A DNA stretch of 64,000 nucleotides from Palaeococcus pacificus DY20341 (GCF_000725425.1 NZ_CP006019.1:1795371-1859370), one strand, 5' to 3'. Numbered from the stretch's first letter, positions 11,791 through 21,070 are shown. Translations and numbers: made by a program. Notes: a model not told the origin generated them from the sequence alone.

Positions 11791-12623
11791 AACTTCTTCT
11801 TTATCTTTAAGGTATACCTTGGATAGATTCCCTTTGAAAAGCGCACAAACTTTGTCTTTCTCGGGGACTTCTTTATGCTAATCTCCACTTCAGGATGGAT
11901 GTATGTGTAGAACTGCCCATCAACCGTCAAAATCACATCCCTTCCCTTTGTTAAAACCGCGACATCAATCGTAGAGTCCGCAGGAACAACCATTGGGCGT
12001 GCATTTAAAGCTATAGGTGCCAGTGGAGCAATAACAACTCCATCAATCCTTGGATCTAAAAACGGGCCCCCAGCAGACAGTGCATACCCTGTAGAACCTG
12101 TGGGGGTTGAGATAATCAATCCATCCGCTCTAATCTCCTCGGCCAAACTCTTGTCAACGTAGTACTTTAAGTGCACAATCTTTCCGGGGATTCCCGTGAG
12201 TATAGCCACTTCATTGAGAGCATCAGGGATATTGCTCTCGCCATTGAGATATACCCTGAGCTTAATTCTCTCATCGATATAATAATCTCCCTCAATAACT
12301 TTGTTTAAAGCAAAGAATGTTTCACTCGGATCCACCTCGGCTAGAAATCCCAACGTGCCCATATTTATTCCCAAAATTGGGATGTTATTTTTTACTTTGT
12401 GCTCTATCCTCAAAATAGTTCCATCCCCACCGATAGCGACTATAACATCGACGTCCATTTCCTCTAAAGGCTTCAAATCCGCCTCCTCAAAGTGGGGAAA
12501 GTGCTCATATGTCTCCACATCGACGTAAACATCGTGGTCGCTAACCTTGAGGAAATCATAAACACGATACGCAAGCTTTAATGCCTCTTCCTTATCTCTC
12601 CTTGCTACTATTCCGAACTTCAT
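11787..12623 (-). CDS. nadK: NAD kinase
   Basis: 278 residues, the usual length for archaeal NAD kinases. [10 protein letters not shown] near residue 65 is the diagnostic GGDG motif with the catalytic Asp, and [15 protein letters not shown] near residue 165 is the substrate-binding loop. It phosphorylates NAD to NADP using ATP or polyphosphate. The ATG at 12623 is one base after the stop of the small Trm112-like gene and uses the GGGGG site in its last codons. It is the last gene of a five-gene minus-strand operon (15483 to 11787). Confidence 0.94.
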
Positions 12624-12624
12624 A

Positions 12625-12768
12625 TTACTCCCCCAGAGGCTTGGCTTCTTCAATCAGGAGGGATGGAACTCCTTCCACAATTGGGTATTTAAGCTTACAC
12701 CTCTCACCCTCTCTCTTCAGCTCACCTCTGCACTTTGGGCAAGCTAAGATGTCAGCTATCCTCTTCAC
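12625..12768 (-). CDS. Trm112-like small zinc-binding protein
   Basis: A 47-residue protein read directly from the bases: it begins [20 protein letters not shown] and ends KPLGE. ACPKC near residue 10 and a third Cys in GERCKL, followed by [11 protein letters not shown], is the signature of Trm112p-like (UPF0434/YcaR) proteins. Trm112 activates several SAM-dependent RNA and protein methylases in eukaryotes and archaea; this minimal form lacks the extra helical insert. The GTG start at 12768 follows GGTG by six bases and lies 17 bases inside the end of the flippase-like gene. A weaker in-frame GTG lies three codons earlier. The stop abuts the nadK start. Confidence 0.82.
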   Translation of the reverse strand: MKRIADILACPKCRGELKREGERCKLKYPIVEGVPSLLIEEAKPLGE

Positions 12769-13762
12769 CCTTAGCACCCAGGTAAAAACTTATTAGCCCC
12801 CCAACTATTGTAGGTAGCCAAAAGGATATAAATCTATCCAAAATTGTTCCAGTTACTGCCAGCTCTTTATTTATGGATAGACTCAAGTATAGCGCAGAGT
12901 TAACACCTTCGGTTATGCCAACACCTCCCGGAAGGACACTAATCATTCCCAAAGCTATTCCAGCCATCTGAACCATCAAAACTTTGTAGATCTCCAAAGG
13001 ATACCCTATGCTCCTAAACACAAAGAACGTCCTGAAAACCATGACCACCCATAGAATGAGAGAATAAAAGAGAGTTTTGAAAAAAACACCCGGGTCCTTT
13101 GAGAGATCGGATAATGTTTCTCTAAACTCAAAGATTGCCTTTTGAAGTTTTTCTTCAAGCTTCTCCTCAATTCCAGCGAACTTTTGTGGGAATATGCGCC
13201 TTAAGAGTGAGATTATCCGTCTGAGCAGCCCCATAGCAAGCCTTTCATTGAATGAGAAGAGCAAAGTTAAAGCCAGTACCAAGAAAAGAACAAACGTGGA
13301 AATAGCCAAAACAACGAGTAGAAGATGTATCTTCAAGCTCAGAGCATATTTAAACGCAATAAACGTGAACAGCATTACAGGGATGACATCCAAAATTCTA
13401 TCTGCCATCACGGTGGCGAATATTGTTGCATATCTCTTATCACTCCTTTTGCCGACTATATAAGTCCTCGCAGGCTCACCGCCAGCTCTAGCGCCCGGGG
13501 TTATGTTGTTAACGAAAATCCCAACGAGAACGGCCATCAGAATCCTGCTTACACTCACATCTATGTTCGCTTTTTTGAGGAAAACCTTCCATCTAAGAGC
13601 CCAAGCTAGAACCGCCAAAATCTGCATTAAAAGGGCTAGGAGAAGGTATCTAACATCCGCACTCATAGCTATAGCTAGCGTTTCCTCTACCCCTGCCCAC
13701 CATATGAGGAGGAGGATAACCACAACTCCTATCAAAATTAAAGTGATCCTCCTTCTCTCCAT
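12752..13762 (-). CDS. UPF0104/flippase-like integral membrane protein (TIGR00374-type)
   Basis: 336 residues with about eight hydrophobic segments. It matches the lysylphosphatidylglycerol-synthase transmembrane family, with the typical NNITPGARAGGEPARTYI stretch near residue 85 and the late GGVGITEG motif. The family includes AglD-like and LPG-flippase-like proteins that move or modify lipid-linked substrates across the membrane; the substrate here is unknown. The ATG at 13762 overlaps the stop of the upstream methylase gene, and GGTGAGCTG supplies the ribosome site. It belongs to the operon ending with nadK. Confidence 0.85.
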   Translation of the reverse strand: MERRRITLILIGVVVILLLIWWAGVEETLAIAMSADVRYLLLALLMQILAVLAWALRWKVFLKKANIDVSVSRILMAVLVGIFVNNITPGARAGGEPARTYIVGKRSDKRYATIFATVMADRILDVIPVMLFTFIAFKYALSLKIHLLLVVLAISTFVLFLVLALTLLFSFNERLAMGLLRRIISLLRRIFPQKFAGIEEKLEEKLQKAIFEFRETLSDLSKDPGVFFKTLFYSLILWVVMVFRTFFVFRSIGYPLEIYKVLMVQMAGIALGMISVLPGGVGITEGVNSALYLSLSINKELAVTGTILDRFISFWLPTIVGGLISFYLGAKGEEDS

Positions 13763-14913
13763 CAGCTCACCTTCCTAAGCTTCGCTATGAAAAATCCCTG
13801 CGTCAGGTGTTTGTGTGGATAAAAGCGCTGCACCTCTTTAATCCCAATGCCCGGTGAGCCTATGAAAAGCTTCTGCTCCTCGAGTTTTAAGCCTTTTTTG
13901 AGCATGTATCTGACGTTGGCTTCATTCTCTTCATAGCTTAGCGTGCATGTCGAATAAACTAAGACTCCTCCTTTCCTAAGGCTCTTTATCGCTGCATTGA
14001 TGAAGTGCTTTTGATACCTCGCCGTTGCCTCTATTTCCTTAGGAGTCCTGCTTTCCCATAGCTTGGGCCTTATGCCGAGGGCAGTGCAGGGAGCATCGAG
14101 AAGTATCTTATCGGCTTTTATCCCCAGTTCAGGGAGCTTCCTCGAGTCCATGTGGATGAGCTCAACGTTCTTAACGCCCAAGCGCTTAAGCTCTTCCTCC
14201 ATTTTCTTTAGACGGTTCCTCGACTTGTCCATAGCTATGATTTTACCGCGGTTCTGCATGAGCTGGGCTATGTGAGAGGTTTTTCCGCCAGGAGCAGCGG
14301 CCATATCAACTATAAGCTCCTCTTCACTCGGCTCTAAAACATGAGCGACCACCATGGAGGGCAGGCTTTGGGCGTAAAAGAGGCCTTTCTCATAGCTTTT
14401 CAGCTCACTCAAACTGGGGAGCTTGAACTTTGGGAGGGTAACTTCAACGGCTATGCCCCTCGTGGATAGAATCATCTCCTTAGCACTCATCCTTGCGATA
14501 CCAACTCCTACCAGCAGCCCGCGGGGGTCTCTAATTTGAACCTCATCCCCTTCCTTTATTCCCTTGTCGGCCTTTAAAACTCCCGGAGCGTAGAGCATTG
14601 CACCTTGGTAAACGCTTTCAGAGGCAAATTTGTTGGCTATTACCTTTGGGAGCTTTGGGTCGTAATCATCAGAAAAGTTTGGACCTTCCCTGTCGAAGTA
14701 AATACCCTCTTCCAGGTAAGGGCTCCTCTTGGGTTTAAGTCCCTCTTTTCTAAGCTCCTCCATGAGCTTTTCTCTGCTTATCTTAAGCGTATTTACCCTT
14801 ATGTAGTACTTTTCAACGGGCTCTCTAAGCTTCTCCATTATTATCTCTGCCTCATCGCCAAAGAGGCTGCGGTAGTAGGATTGAAGCTCCTCCGGAAAGG
14901 CCTCTAAATACAC
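13762..14913 (-). CDS. NSUN6-like tRNA m5C methyltransferase with PUA domain
   Basis: 383 residues. A PUA domain (about 90-165, with YQGAMLYAPGVL and IRDPRGLLVGVG) sits ahead of a Rossmann methylase with AAAPGGKTSH, LDAPCTALG and STCTLS; the two cysteines in PC and TC motifs are the usual pair of RsmB/Nop2-type m5C methylases. This architecture is that of eukaryotic NSUN6 and its Pyrococcus homologue, which methylates C72 of tRNA. The start is ambiguous: GTG at 14913 has GGTGA six bases upstream, whereas an in-frame GTG at 14922 lies within that site. It is the second gene of the operon. Confidence 0.85.
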   Translation of the reverse strand: MYLEAFPEELQSYYRSLFGDEAEIIMEKLREPVEKYYIRVNTLKISREKLMEELRKEGLKPKRSPYLEEGIYFDREGPNFSDDYDPKLPKVIANKFASESVYQGAMLYAPGVLKADKGIKEGDEVQIRDPRGLLVGVGIARMSAKEMILSTRGIAVEVTLPKFKLPSLSELKSYEKGLFYAQSLPSMVVAHVLEPSEEELIVDMAAAPGGKTSHIAQLMQNRGKIIAMDKSRNRLKKMEEELKRLGVKNVELIHMDSRKLPELGIKADKILLDAPCTALGIRPKLWESRTPKEIEATARYQKHFINAAIKSLRKGGVLVYSTCTLSYEENEANVRYMLKKGLKLEEQKLFIGSPGIGIKEVQRFYPHKHLTQGFFIAKLRKVS

Positions 14914-14922
14914 TAAAATCAC

Positions 14923-15483
14923 CTACTCCTCCTTAAAGACCGGCAAAAGTTCGTACTTCTTTGCAAGATCAAGGAATCTGTAGAATTTCAGCTTTAGGGC
15001 TTCCCTTGGGTTCTTAAAATCCTTGATTTCAACCTCAAAGTTGAACAAAACCTCGTCGCTCATCTTAATGCGCTCAAAGACCTCCTTATAGCTTGCGGGG
15101 TTTGTTTGATAGTTGTAAACATCCTCCAAAAAGCTCTCGCTGCCGTAAATGTAGCTCCTGGGGAATGTTGTTAAGAACTCATCTAAAAACGCTTTGTTTA
15201 TCTTCCTCGTAGGAATTCCAAAGACAAAGTAGAATCCATGTATTGTGGCACCTACTTCTCCCTGAGGCTTAACTTCAAAAGCGGGATAAGGGTAGGTCAT
15301 TTCTCTCCACTCGCCATTTAAAAAGATGTAGCCGTTAAAAACTTCCTCAATTGGCTCAACCTTAAAGCCCAGCGGCTTCAGCTCCTCTCTAAGCTCCTCG
15401 TTGAGTTCGATAAGTTCTCTCCATATGAGATTTAAGAGTTCATGAACTTCCAATGAATGCTCTTCTACAAATCTCTCAAGCAT
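14923..15483 (-). CDS. Conserved protein of unknown function (DUF3201-like)
   Basis: 186 residues, soluble, with no signal peptide or membrane segment. The N-terminal third is an acidic helical region (LIELNEELREELKPLGFK); the rest is predicted alpha/beta with FNGYIFLNGEW and EVGATIHGFYFVFGIPTRK. It resembles DUF3201, found in Thermococcales, for which I know no function. It is the first gene of the five-gene operon with the NSUN6-like methylase, flippase-like protein, Trm112-like protein and nadK. The ATG at 15483 has a good GAGGTGA site. The methylase starts ten bases after its stop. Confidence 0.65.
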   Translation of the reverse strand: MLERFVEEHSLEVHELLNLIWRELIELNEELREELKPLGFKVEPIEEVFNGYIFLNGEWREMTYPYPAFEVKPQGEVGATIHGFYFVFGIPTRKINKAFLDEFLTTFPRSYIYGSESFLEDVYNYQTNPASYKEVFERIKMSDEVLFNFEVEIKDFKNPREALKLKFYRFLDLAKKYELLPVFKEE

Positions 15484-15700
15484 TTTCTCACCTCTAAGAA
15501 GATAAGCAGGGAAAGCTTTAAAATTTAACTCAAAAATTCACCGGAGATACAACTTAAAATATCAACCCCCAATAACTTGATGTTAGCAAAGCAAATGTCC
15601 AAAATTTTCCGAAATTTTTCCTATGTAAATCATTTCATAACTAAGAAACCCTTTTATGTTCGCCTCACCATTATAATACACCCGTGAGAGGTGATGAGCA

Positions 15701-16651
15701 ATGAGGAAAAGAGTTGTTATTGCTTTAGGGGGAAACGCAATTCTTCAACGAGGGCAAAAGGGAACTTATGAGGAGCAAATGGAGAATGTAAAAAAGACTG
15801 CAAAGCAGATTGTTGATATAATCCTTAATAACGATTATGAGGTAGTTATAACTCACGGAAATGGTCCTCAAGTGGGTGCTTTACTCTTGCAACATGATGC
15901 TGGTCAAACACACGGCATTCCTGCCCAACCTATGGACGTCTGCGGAGCCATGACCCAAGGGCAGATAGGCTACATGATCCAGCAAGCAATTAAAAACGAG
16001 CTTAAGAGGAGAGGTGTTGATAGGCCCGTTGCCACAGTGGTGACTCAGGTGCTGGTTGATAAAAACGATCCCGCCTTTGAGAACCCATCAAAACCCGTTG
16101 GGCCTTTCTATGATGAAGAAACAGCTAAAAAGCTCGCAAAGGAAAAAGGATGGGTAGTTATAGACGACGCCGGAAGAGGATGGAGAAGAGTGGTTCCCTC
16201 GCCAGATCCAAAAGACATAATCGAGAAGGAAGTAATCCAAGATCTAGTGGAGAAAGGAGTTATAGTCATAGCGAGCGGTGGCGGTGGAATACCCGTTATT
16301 GAAGAAGATGGAGAGTTAAAGGGTGTTGAAGCCGTTATAGACAAAGACTTGGCGGGCGAGAAGCTAGCAGAAGTCGTCAACGCGGATATCTTCATGATTT
16401 TAACCGATGTGAATGGTGCTGCGATAAACTATGGAAAGCCGGAGGAAAAGTGGCTCAGCAAAGTGAGCGTCGAGGAAATGAGGCGCTACTATGATGATGG
16501 GCACTTCAAGAAGGGAAGTATGGGGCCCAAGGTTCTAGCCACGATAAGATTCGTCGAGTGGGGAGGAGAGAGAGCAGTTATAGCAGCTTTGGACAAGGCT
16601 GTGGACGCTCTAGAAGGAAAAACAGGAACACAAATAGTTAAAGAGCTTTAG
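15701..16651 (+). CDS. Carbamate kinase (carbamoyl-phosphate-forming type)
   Basis: A 316-residue amino-acid-kinase fold protein. [12 protein letters not shown] at the N-terminus, THGNGPQVG near residue 50, ASGGGGIPV near residue 200 and the late GSMGPKV are carbamate kinase signatures. In Pyrococcus and Thermococcus this enzyme (also described as CpkA) makes carbamoyl phosphate from carbamate and ATP in vivo for pyrimidine and arginine synthesis; carbamate kinases elsewhere run in reverse to make ATP. The ATG at 15701 follows GAGGTGATGAGCA. It is monocistronic, with about 217 bases of AT-rich sequence upstream and no other gene there. Confidence 0.93.
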   Translation: MRKRVVIALGGNAILQRGQKGTYEEQMENVKKTAKQIVDIILNNDYEVVITHGNGPQVGALLLQHDAGQTHGIPAQPMDVCGAMTQGQIGYMIQQAIKNELKRRGVDRPVATVVTQVLVDKNDPAFENPSKPVGPFYDEETAKKLAKEKGWVVIDDAGRGWRRVVPSPDPKDIIEKEVIQDLVEKGVIVIASGGGGIPVIEEDGELKGVEAVIDKDLAGEKLAEVVNADIFMILTDVNGAAINYGKPEEKWLSKVSVEEMRRYYDDGHFKKGSMGPKVLATIRFVEWGGERAVIAALDKAVDALEGKTGTQIVKEL

Positions 16652-16739
16652 AGTCTTCTCTTCACACTTTTCTACACAGTCCAATCGCAATGTTTTTATA
16701 CATTTTTGCCCAAATTACCTCGAAGTCCGAGGTATGGTG

Positions 16740-17852
16740 ATGGTGATGAAAAAAGTTGCTGTAATGTTAATATTTCTGCTGTTCCTAGGGTTTGCCCTTG
16801 CAGAGAGGCCCTATGATGAAGCAGCCAAAGCAACTTTTGAAAGTCTCAAAAGCGGAGACTACGCGCTCTTAGAGCCTCATTTGGATAGCGAGATGAAAAA
16901 AGCATTTACCGAGAGCTACTTCAAAGCATTTAGAGATCAGCTGATTTCAAAATATGGGGAGCTGAAAAGCTATGAATTCACTAAAGAGGGAAAACAGGGC
17001 GAGTTTATTATAGCATACTACCGCTTTGAGTTTGAAAAAGCATATCTCACACTTAGGCTCGTTTTTAGAGAGGTTAATGGAGAATACAAGCTTTCTGGAC
17101 TTTGGATAGATGCTGTGAATCCAACGGAGGGAGAGAAAGGAATTCCAACGCCTGTAGCTATGGCTTTTCCAATGCTGGGAGGCATTTTAGCCTTCCTCAC
17201 ATTCTACCTCATGGGATTTAAGAAAATCCACTGGGCAGAGCTCATTTTAGGCTTCTTTCTGGTGCTGGTGACGCTTTTTGTGCAGAGCCCAATACAGCAG
17301 GTGCCCTTCCTAATTATGGGCATAAAGTCAAACACTGATGTAATAGCAAAAGGCGCCATGTTTATAGTCCTAACATCAATTTGGCTCGGTTTCGTTGCAG
17401 GCTTCTTCCAAGAGGGCCTTAAGTATGTCTTCTCAAGGAACAAGAGCCTTAGGATAGCTCTCTTCATAGGGCTTGGCTTTGGAGTCGGCGAGGCCATAAT
17501 AATTCCACTGCTCCAGCTTGTCCAATCTATGACTTTGGGGATTCCACCTTCCCAAACTCTTTCAATGACACTCTTAGGAGGCGCAGAACGCTACTTAGTT
17601 ACCCTATTCCACGCTGGAACTACGATAGTTTTAGCTTATGCTTACAAAAACGGCTTTGGAAGGAAAGCATTTTTAAGCCTGAGCATAGCTCATGGAATAA
17701 TAGACACCTTCGCAGCTCACTACCAGCTGACACAGTCTCAAACGAGCTTAATCTTGACTTACATTGTCCTAATTGCTGTTACCCTAATAATACTCCGCTA
17801 TGCGCTACCAAAAGCGAAGGAAGAAAAGGAGGAAGAAAAGGTTGTTTGGTAA
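16740..17852 (+). CDS. Secreted-domain/membrane protein with YhfC-like putative intramembrane protease region
   Basis: About 370 residues. A signal peptide (MKKVAVMLIFLLFLGFALA) is followed by an extracytoplasmic alpha+beta domain (about 22-130) like DUF3887, then seven or so membrane helices. These carry FFQEGLKY, GFGVGEAI, TLFHAGTT and IAHGIID: paired glutamates then histidines, the spacing seen in YhfC and CPBP-type glutamate intramembrane proteases. Proteolytic activity is an inference. Starts at 16734, 16740 and 16746 are all in frame; 16740 has GAGGT six bases upstream and 16746 has GGTG six bases upstream. The PadR gene begins inside its 3' end. Confidence 0.7.
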   Translation: MVMKKVAVMLIFLLFLGFALAERPYDEAAKATFESLKSGDYALLEPHLDSEMKKAFTESYFKAFRDQLISKYGELKSYEFTKEGKQGEFIIAYYRFEFEKAYLTLRLVFREVNGEYKLSGLWIDAVNPTEGEKGIPTPVAMAFPMLGGILAFLTFYLMGFKKIHWAELILGFFLVLVTLFVQSPIQQVPFLIMGIKSNTDVIAKGAMFIVLTSIWLGFVAGFFQEGLKYVFSRNKSLRIALFIGLGFGVGEAIIIPLLQLVQSMTLGIPPSQTLSMTLLGGAERYLVTLFHAGTTIVLAYAYKNGFGRKAFLSLSIAHGIIDTFAAHYQLTQSQTSLILTYIVLIAVTLIILRYALPKAKEEKEEEKVVW

Positions 17853-18201
17853 CGGGAAGAGGAGAGCCATTAAAAAGCTCAAAAAAGAGCTCAGGGCAGG
17901 TACTTACTCATTTATTATTTTATCCCTCCTCAAGGATAAGCCTATGCACGGTTATGGGATAAGAAAGGCCTTCAGCGAGCTCAGCGAAGGAAGAATAGTG
18001 CCGAGTGAGGGCACTCTCTATGACCTGCTCAAAAGTCTCGAAAAGTACAAGCTGGTCGAGAGCTTTTGGGCCGAAGTTGGGGGGAGGGCGAGGAAGTACT
18101 ATAAAATAACCTCCCTAGGAGAGGAGGTCCTGAGTGAACTCAAGGAAGAGGTTTCGTTTATTGGTGAAATTCTAGAGAGGCTCGGTGAGGGATATGAATG
18201 A
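17842..18201 (+). CDS. PadR-family transcriptional regulator
   Basis: About 119 residues with a winged helix-turn-helix. YSFIILSLLKDKPMHGYGI, PSEGTLYDLLKSLEK and GRARKYYKIT are hallmarks of PadR. The likely start is TTG at 17842, with GGAGG nine bases upstream inside the preceding gene; an in-frame ATG at 17800 would add a run of basic residues. It overlaps the protease-like gene by 11 bases and the SdpI-like gene by eight, so all three are translated together. PadR proteins usually repress their own operon in response to a membrane-active compound or stress; the ligand here is unknown. Confidence 0.88.
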   Translation: MFGNGKRRAIKKLKKELRAGTYSFIILSLLKDKPMHGYGIRKAFSELSEGRIVPSEGTLYDLLKSLEKYKLVESFWAEVGGRARKYYKITSLGEEVLSELKEEVSFIGEILERLGEGYE

Positions 18202-19000
18202 GGTTCAAATCTTAGGAATAACAATGTTTTTAGCTGGGCTGCTCAGCTACGGCTTCAGAAATAAGAAGGAGTTCAGGAGGGGGCTTAGAGTTGGGTTTAG
18301 AATTCCTTACACCTTAGCATCTCAGGAGGCCTGGAGAGCGGGGAACACCTTCGTGGGAATAGGATTTATGGCATTAGGTGTGCTCGTGATCTTCTTGAGC
18401 TTTTCACTGAGTGAGAATCAAGCTGTGCTTATAGCCACATTTGGAGGTTTTGTCATAATAGCCCTCGGTGCCTACGTCTCAAAGATAGCCCTTGAGAGAG
18501 AAACGTTTAAGCCTGCTGAAGGTGAGATAAAGCCTTTAAAAGAATTTAACGTCAAACCTTGGCTCTTCAGCGGTGCACTTATCATGATAATTTACTTACT
18601 CATCGCCCTCTATTACTACCCCAAGCTCCCCGAAGTGATAGCGATCCACTTCACCTCTTCCGGAGCCCCGGACAGCTTCGGCTCAAAGCTCCCTTTTGTC
18701 CTAATAGTTCCACTCACAATCATGTCCTTCTTTTTAGGCCTGATTTACCTAGCAAAAGAACCATTCAAGAGAGCGTACATCTCAATCTACTCAAAAAATC
18801 CAGAACAAACAAGGAAGTGGACTTTGAATCTACTCCTCGCAGGAATGTTTGTCCAGTTTATTGCATACACCGACATAATCTGGTTCAGCCTCAACGGAGC
18901 ACATTTGCTTTCCATTAGCTCTCTCACCACGCTCTCATTACTGTTCATCGCTATTCCCTCTGCGATGATTCTCCTCTCACTGTTTCGCCCTCCAGCTTAG
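18194..19000 (+). CDS. SdpI/DUF1648-family membrane protein (first copy)
   Basis: 268 residues, six to seven hydrophobic segments. The N-terminal part carries the SdpI signature (RVGFRIPYTLASQEAWRAGN, about residues 28-47). The C-terminal part carries DUF1648 (YPKLPEVIAIHFTSSGAPD near residue 145). In Bacillus SdpI, the immunity protein and signal relay for the SdpC toxin, the order is the reverse (DUF1648 first). The ATG at 18194 follows GGTG by six bases inside the end of the padR gene. Co-transcription with a PadR repressor and a membrane protease suggests a membrane-stress or toxin-resistance role, but this is inference. Confidence 0.8.
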   Translation: MNEVQILGITMFLAGLLSYGFRNKKEFRRGLRVGFRIPYTLASQEAWRAGNTFVGIGFMALGVLVIFLSFSLSENQAVLIATFGGFVIIALGAYVSKIALERETFKPAEGEIKPLKEFNVKPWLFSGALIMIIYLLIALYYYPKLPEVIAIHFTSSGAPDSFGSKLPFVLIVPLTIMSFFLGLIYLAKEPFKRAYISIYSKNPEQTRKWTLNLLLAGMFVQFIAYTDIIWFSLNGAHLLSISSLTTLSLLFIAIPSAMILLSLFRPPA

Positions 19001-19063
19001 GAGGTGAAATTTCTTTCACCGGAAGTATTTTAAATAAGTTCGGTAAAGATAAGCAAGGTTGGC

Positions 19064-19879
19064 ATGGAAGGAATCGAAATCATAAACATCATGTTTAATA
19101 TTTTCATAGCGCTCCTGATGCTCACAGCCGGCCTTTTAACATATCTCTTCCGGGATAAGCCAAACTATGCGATAGGAGTTAGAATAGGCTACACATTTGC
19201 CTCAAAAGAAGCCTGGCGCAAAACCAACACTTTTGCTGGAAAAGCATTTATGGCTCTTGGAGCGCTCATGCTCATCCTGAGCCCCTTTGTTGATATGATG
19301 CAGAACACGATAATAATGCTCGCAGGGATAATTGTAATCTTCTACAAAGGCTACAAGATAGCAAAAGAGACGTATGAACTCGAAGAGTTTAAAATTGAAG
19401 CGCCAGAAATCATCCCCCAAAACATCCCCGAGCTGAATGTAAGGCCATATCTCTTCGGAGAGTTTGCCATCTTAAGTATTTACTTCCTCTTTCTTGCCCT
19501 CAGCTACGACAAAATGCCCCAGAACATAGCGTCCCACTTTGATTTCTACGGAAACCCCAATGGCTTCATGGAGAAAAGCATAACCTCCCTCGTGGCATTT
19601 CCGCTGGTCATCTCCGCTCTGATAATAGGAATAACGTACCTATCAAAAAAGCCCCTATTTGTGCAGTTCACGCCGAAATTCAACCCAAAGGCAGGCAAAA
19701 TTTTCGTTGAGCTCATGTTTTTCACGGAGCTCCTTATAATCTCAGCATGGGCCTACATAATAGCCTACAACGCTTATAACATCCACAGCGGAGCCATCAT
19801 AAGTGGGATAAGCTTTGGAGCAATCATAATAATATTGGTTGAGATGTTTAGGCTTTTACTGGCGATTGGAGAGAGTTGA
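19064..19879 (+). CDS. SdpI/DUF1648-family membrane protein (second copy)
   Basis: A 271-residue paralogue of the preceding protein with the same layout: SdpI signature near residues 35-60 (GVRIGYTFASKEAWRKTN) and DUF1648 in the second half (YDKMPQNIASHFDFYGNPNG). It begins 63 bases after the first copy; a TATA-like TTTAAATAAG near 19030 could give it its own promoter. Sequence identity between the copies looks moderate, so the duplication is not recent. Together with the protease-like and padR genes it completes a four-gene plus-strand block. Function unknown beyond family membership. Confidence 0.78.
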   Translation: MEGIEIINIMFNIFIALLMLTAGLLTYLFRDKPNYAIGVRIGYTFASKEAWRKTNTFAGKAFMALGALMLILSPFVDMMQNTIIMLAGIIVIFYKGYKIAKETYELEEFKIEAPEIIPQNIPELNVRPYLFGEFAILSIYFLFLALSYDKMPQNIASHFDFYGNPNGFMEKSITSLVAFPLVISALIIGITYLSKKPLFVQFTPKFNPKAGKIFVELMFFTELLIISAWAYIIAYNAYNIHSGAIISGISFGAIIIILVEMFRLLLAIGES

Positions 19880-19911
19880 ATTGCTGAATCTCTTTAAATA
19901 ATAAAGAGAAT

Positions 19912-20706
19912 TTAGAGTTCGTAATACTGCCTCTTCCTATCCTTAAAGATGTCATTAAACTCATTGAGCATCTTATTTCTCGCTTCCTCCACGTTTATCT
20001 CAACGATACCAACCTCTTCTTTGTCCTCACTGGCCCTAAGGAGAATCTCCGCTTTAGGTGAGTTAATTTGGCTCATCCCTATAAAGCGAAGCCCTCTCTC
20101 CTCGCCAATCCTGTTGGCCGTTATTGAGAAGACTCTGTTCTCCAAGCTTCTAATTGGCATTGCCCTTGGTGCGTAGGGCATGACGAGGTTAGCGGGATGG
20201 GCAACTATATCAGCGCCTTTCAAAGCCAGAGTCCTCATAGCCTCCGGGAAAAACCAGTCGAAGCATATCATTACTCCAACCTTTGCTATACCTATGTTGA
20301 AGACATGAAAGCCCAAATTGCCCGGCTCAAAGAAGAGCTTTTCCCTGTAGAAGAGGTGTATTTTACGATATTTTCCTATGTAACTGGAACCTATTGGGCC
20401 TACAATCACAGCCGAATTATAGAGCTTTCCTTTCTCGTCTTTTTCAGCTGTCCCAGCCACAATGAAAAGCTCGTGCTCCCTCGCCTGCTCCATCAAAAAG
20501 AGTGTTGTTTCACCATCGGGTATCTGCTGAGCTATCTCTTCAACTTCTTCCTTGCTCTCAAAATTGTAACCTGTATCAAAGAGTTCCGGAAGAACGATGA
20601 GCTTGGCTTCTTTTTTTGCAGCTTCCTTGATGAAGCGCTCGGCCTTGCTCAAGTTCGCATTTAAGTCCAAAAGCTTTGGTTCCATCTGAATGAATCCTAC
20701 TTTCAT
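19912..20706 (-). CDS. Carbon-nitrogen hydrolase (nitrilase superfamily)
   Basis: 264 residues with the Glu-Lys-Cys triad: Glu in LPELFDTGYN near residue 42, Lys in GKYRKIHLF near residue 113 and Cys in MICFDWFFPEA near residue 146. It is very like the structurally known Pyrococcus horikoshii family member (PH0642-type). These enzymes hydrolyse amides or carbamoyl amino acids; the natural substrate is not certain. The ATG at 20706 follows GGTGGTGGC. It is a single gene, transcribed away from rpl41e. Confidence 0.88.
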   Translation of the reverse strand: MKVGFIQMEPKLLDLNANLSKAERFIKEAAKKEAKLIVLPELFDTGYNFESKEEVEEIAQQIPDGETTLFLMEQAREHELFIVAGTAEKDEKGKLYNSAVIVGPIGSSYIGKYRKIHLFYREKLFFEPGNLGFHVFNIGIAKVGVMICFDWFFPEAMRTLALKGADIVAHPANLVMPYAPRAMPIRSLENRVFSITANRIGEERGLRFIGMSQINSPKAEILLRASEDKEEVGIVEINVEEARNKMLNEFNDIFKDRKRQYYEL

Positions 20707-21070
20707 GCCACCACCGAGGTTTCTTTAGCACTTCTCATTTATTGCGTTTTTTATTGGGTGTTATTATATCAACAGCCTCAAAAATGCCCCAATAAGTATG
20801 CTGAGCTACAAGAATACTAAATTTTGTCATTGCAATAGCAACAAAATTGCAAATTTAGTAAAAGATGTATAAAAGACGCAGTTCAAAATTAAAATGGATT
20901 AAAAGTCCGAAAATTCTAAAAATTAAAACAAAGTCCTGAAGAGCCAGATTTTCCCATTGAAGCCCCATAAGTGTCCTTTTGCCCAGTAGTTTAGTCGAAT
21001 GCTAGATAGGGAAAAGTTTAAAAAGGCTCCTATAAGAAGGGAGGATGGAACGATTATCGAGGTGGTCATC
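20707..21070 (+). other. Gene-free interval between the nitrilase gene and rpl41e
   Basis: No ORF here looks real. Two inverted repeats are visible: TTATTGGG (20751-20758) with CCCAATAA (20788-20795), and AATTTTGT (20820-20827) with ACAAAATT (20841-20848); either could be a terminator or binding site. A TATA-like AAGTTTAAAAAGGC near 21013-21026 probably drives rpl41e. Nothing else is supported. Confidence 0.5.

Noticed and set aside
20999..21070. Longer start for L41e
   Set aside because: The extra 24 codons cover the promoter region, do not look ribosomal, and the ATG at 21071 has a good GAGGTGG site.
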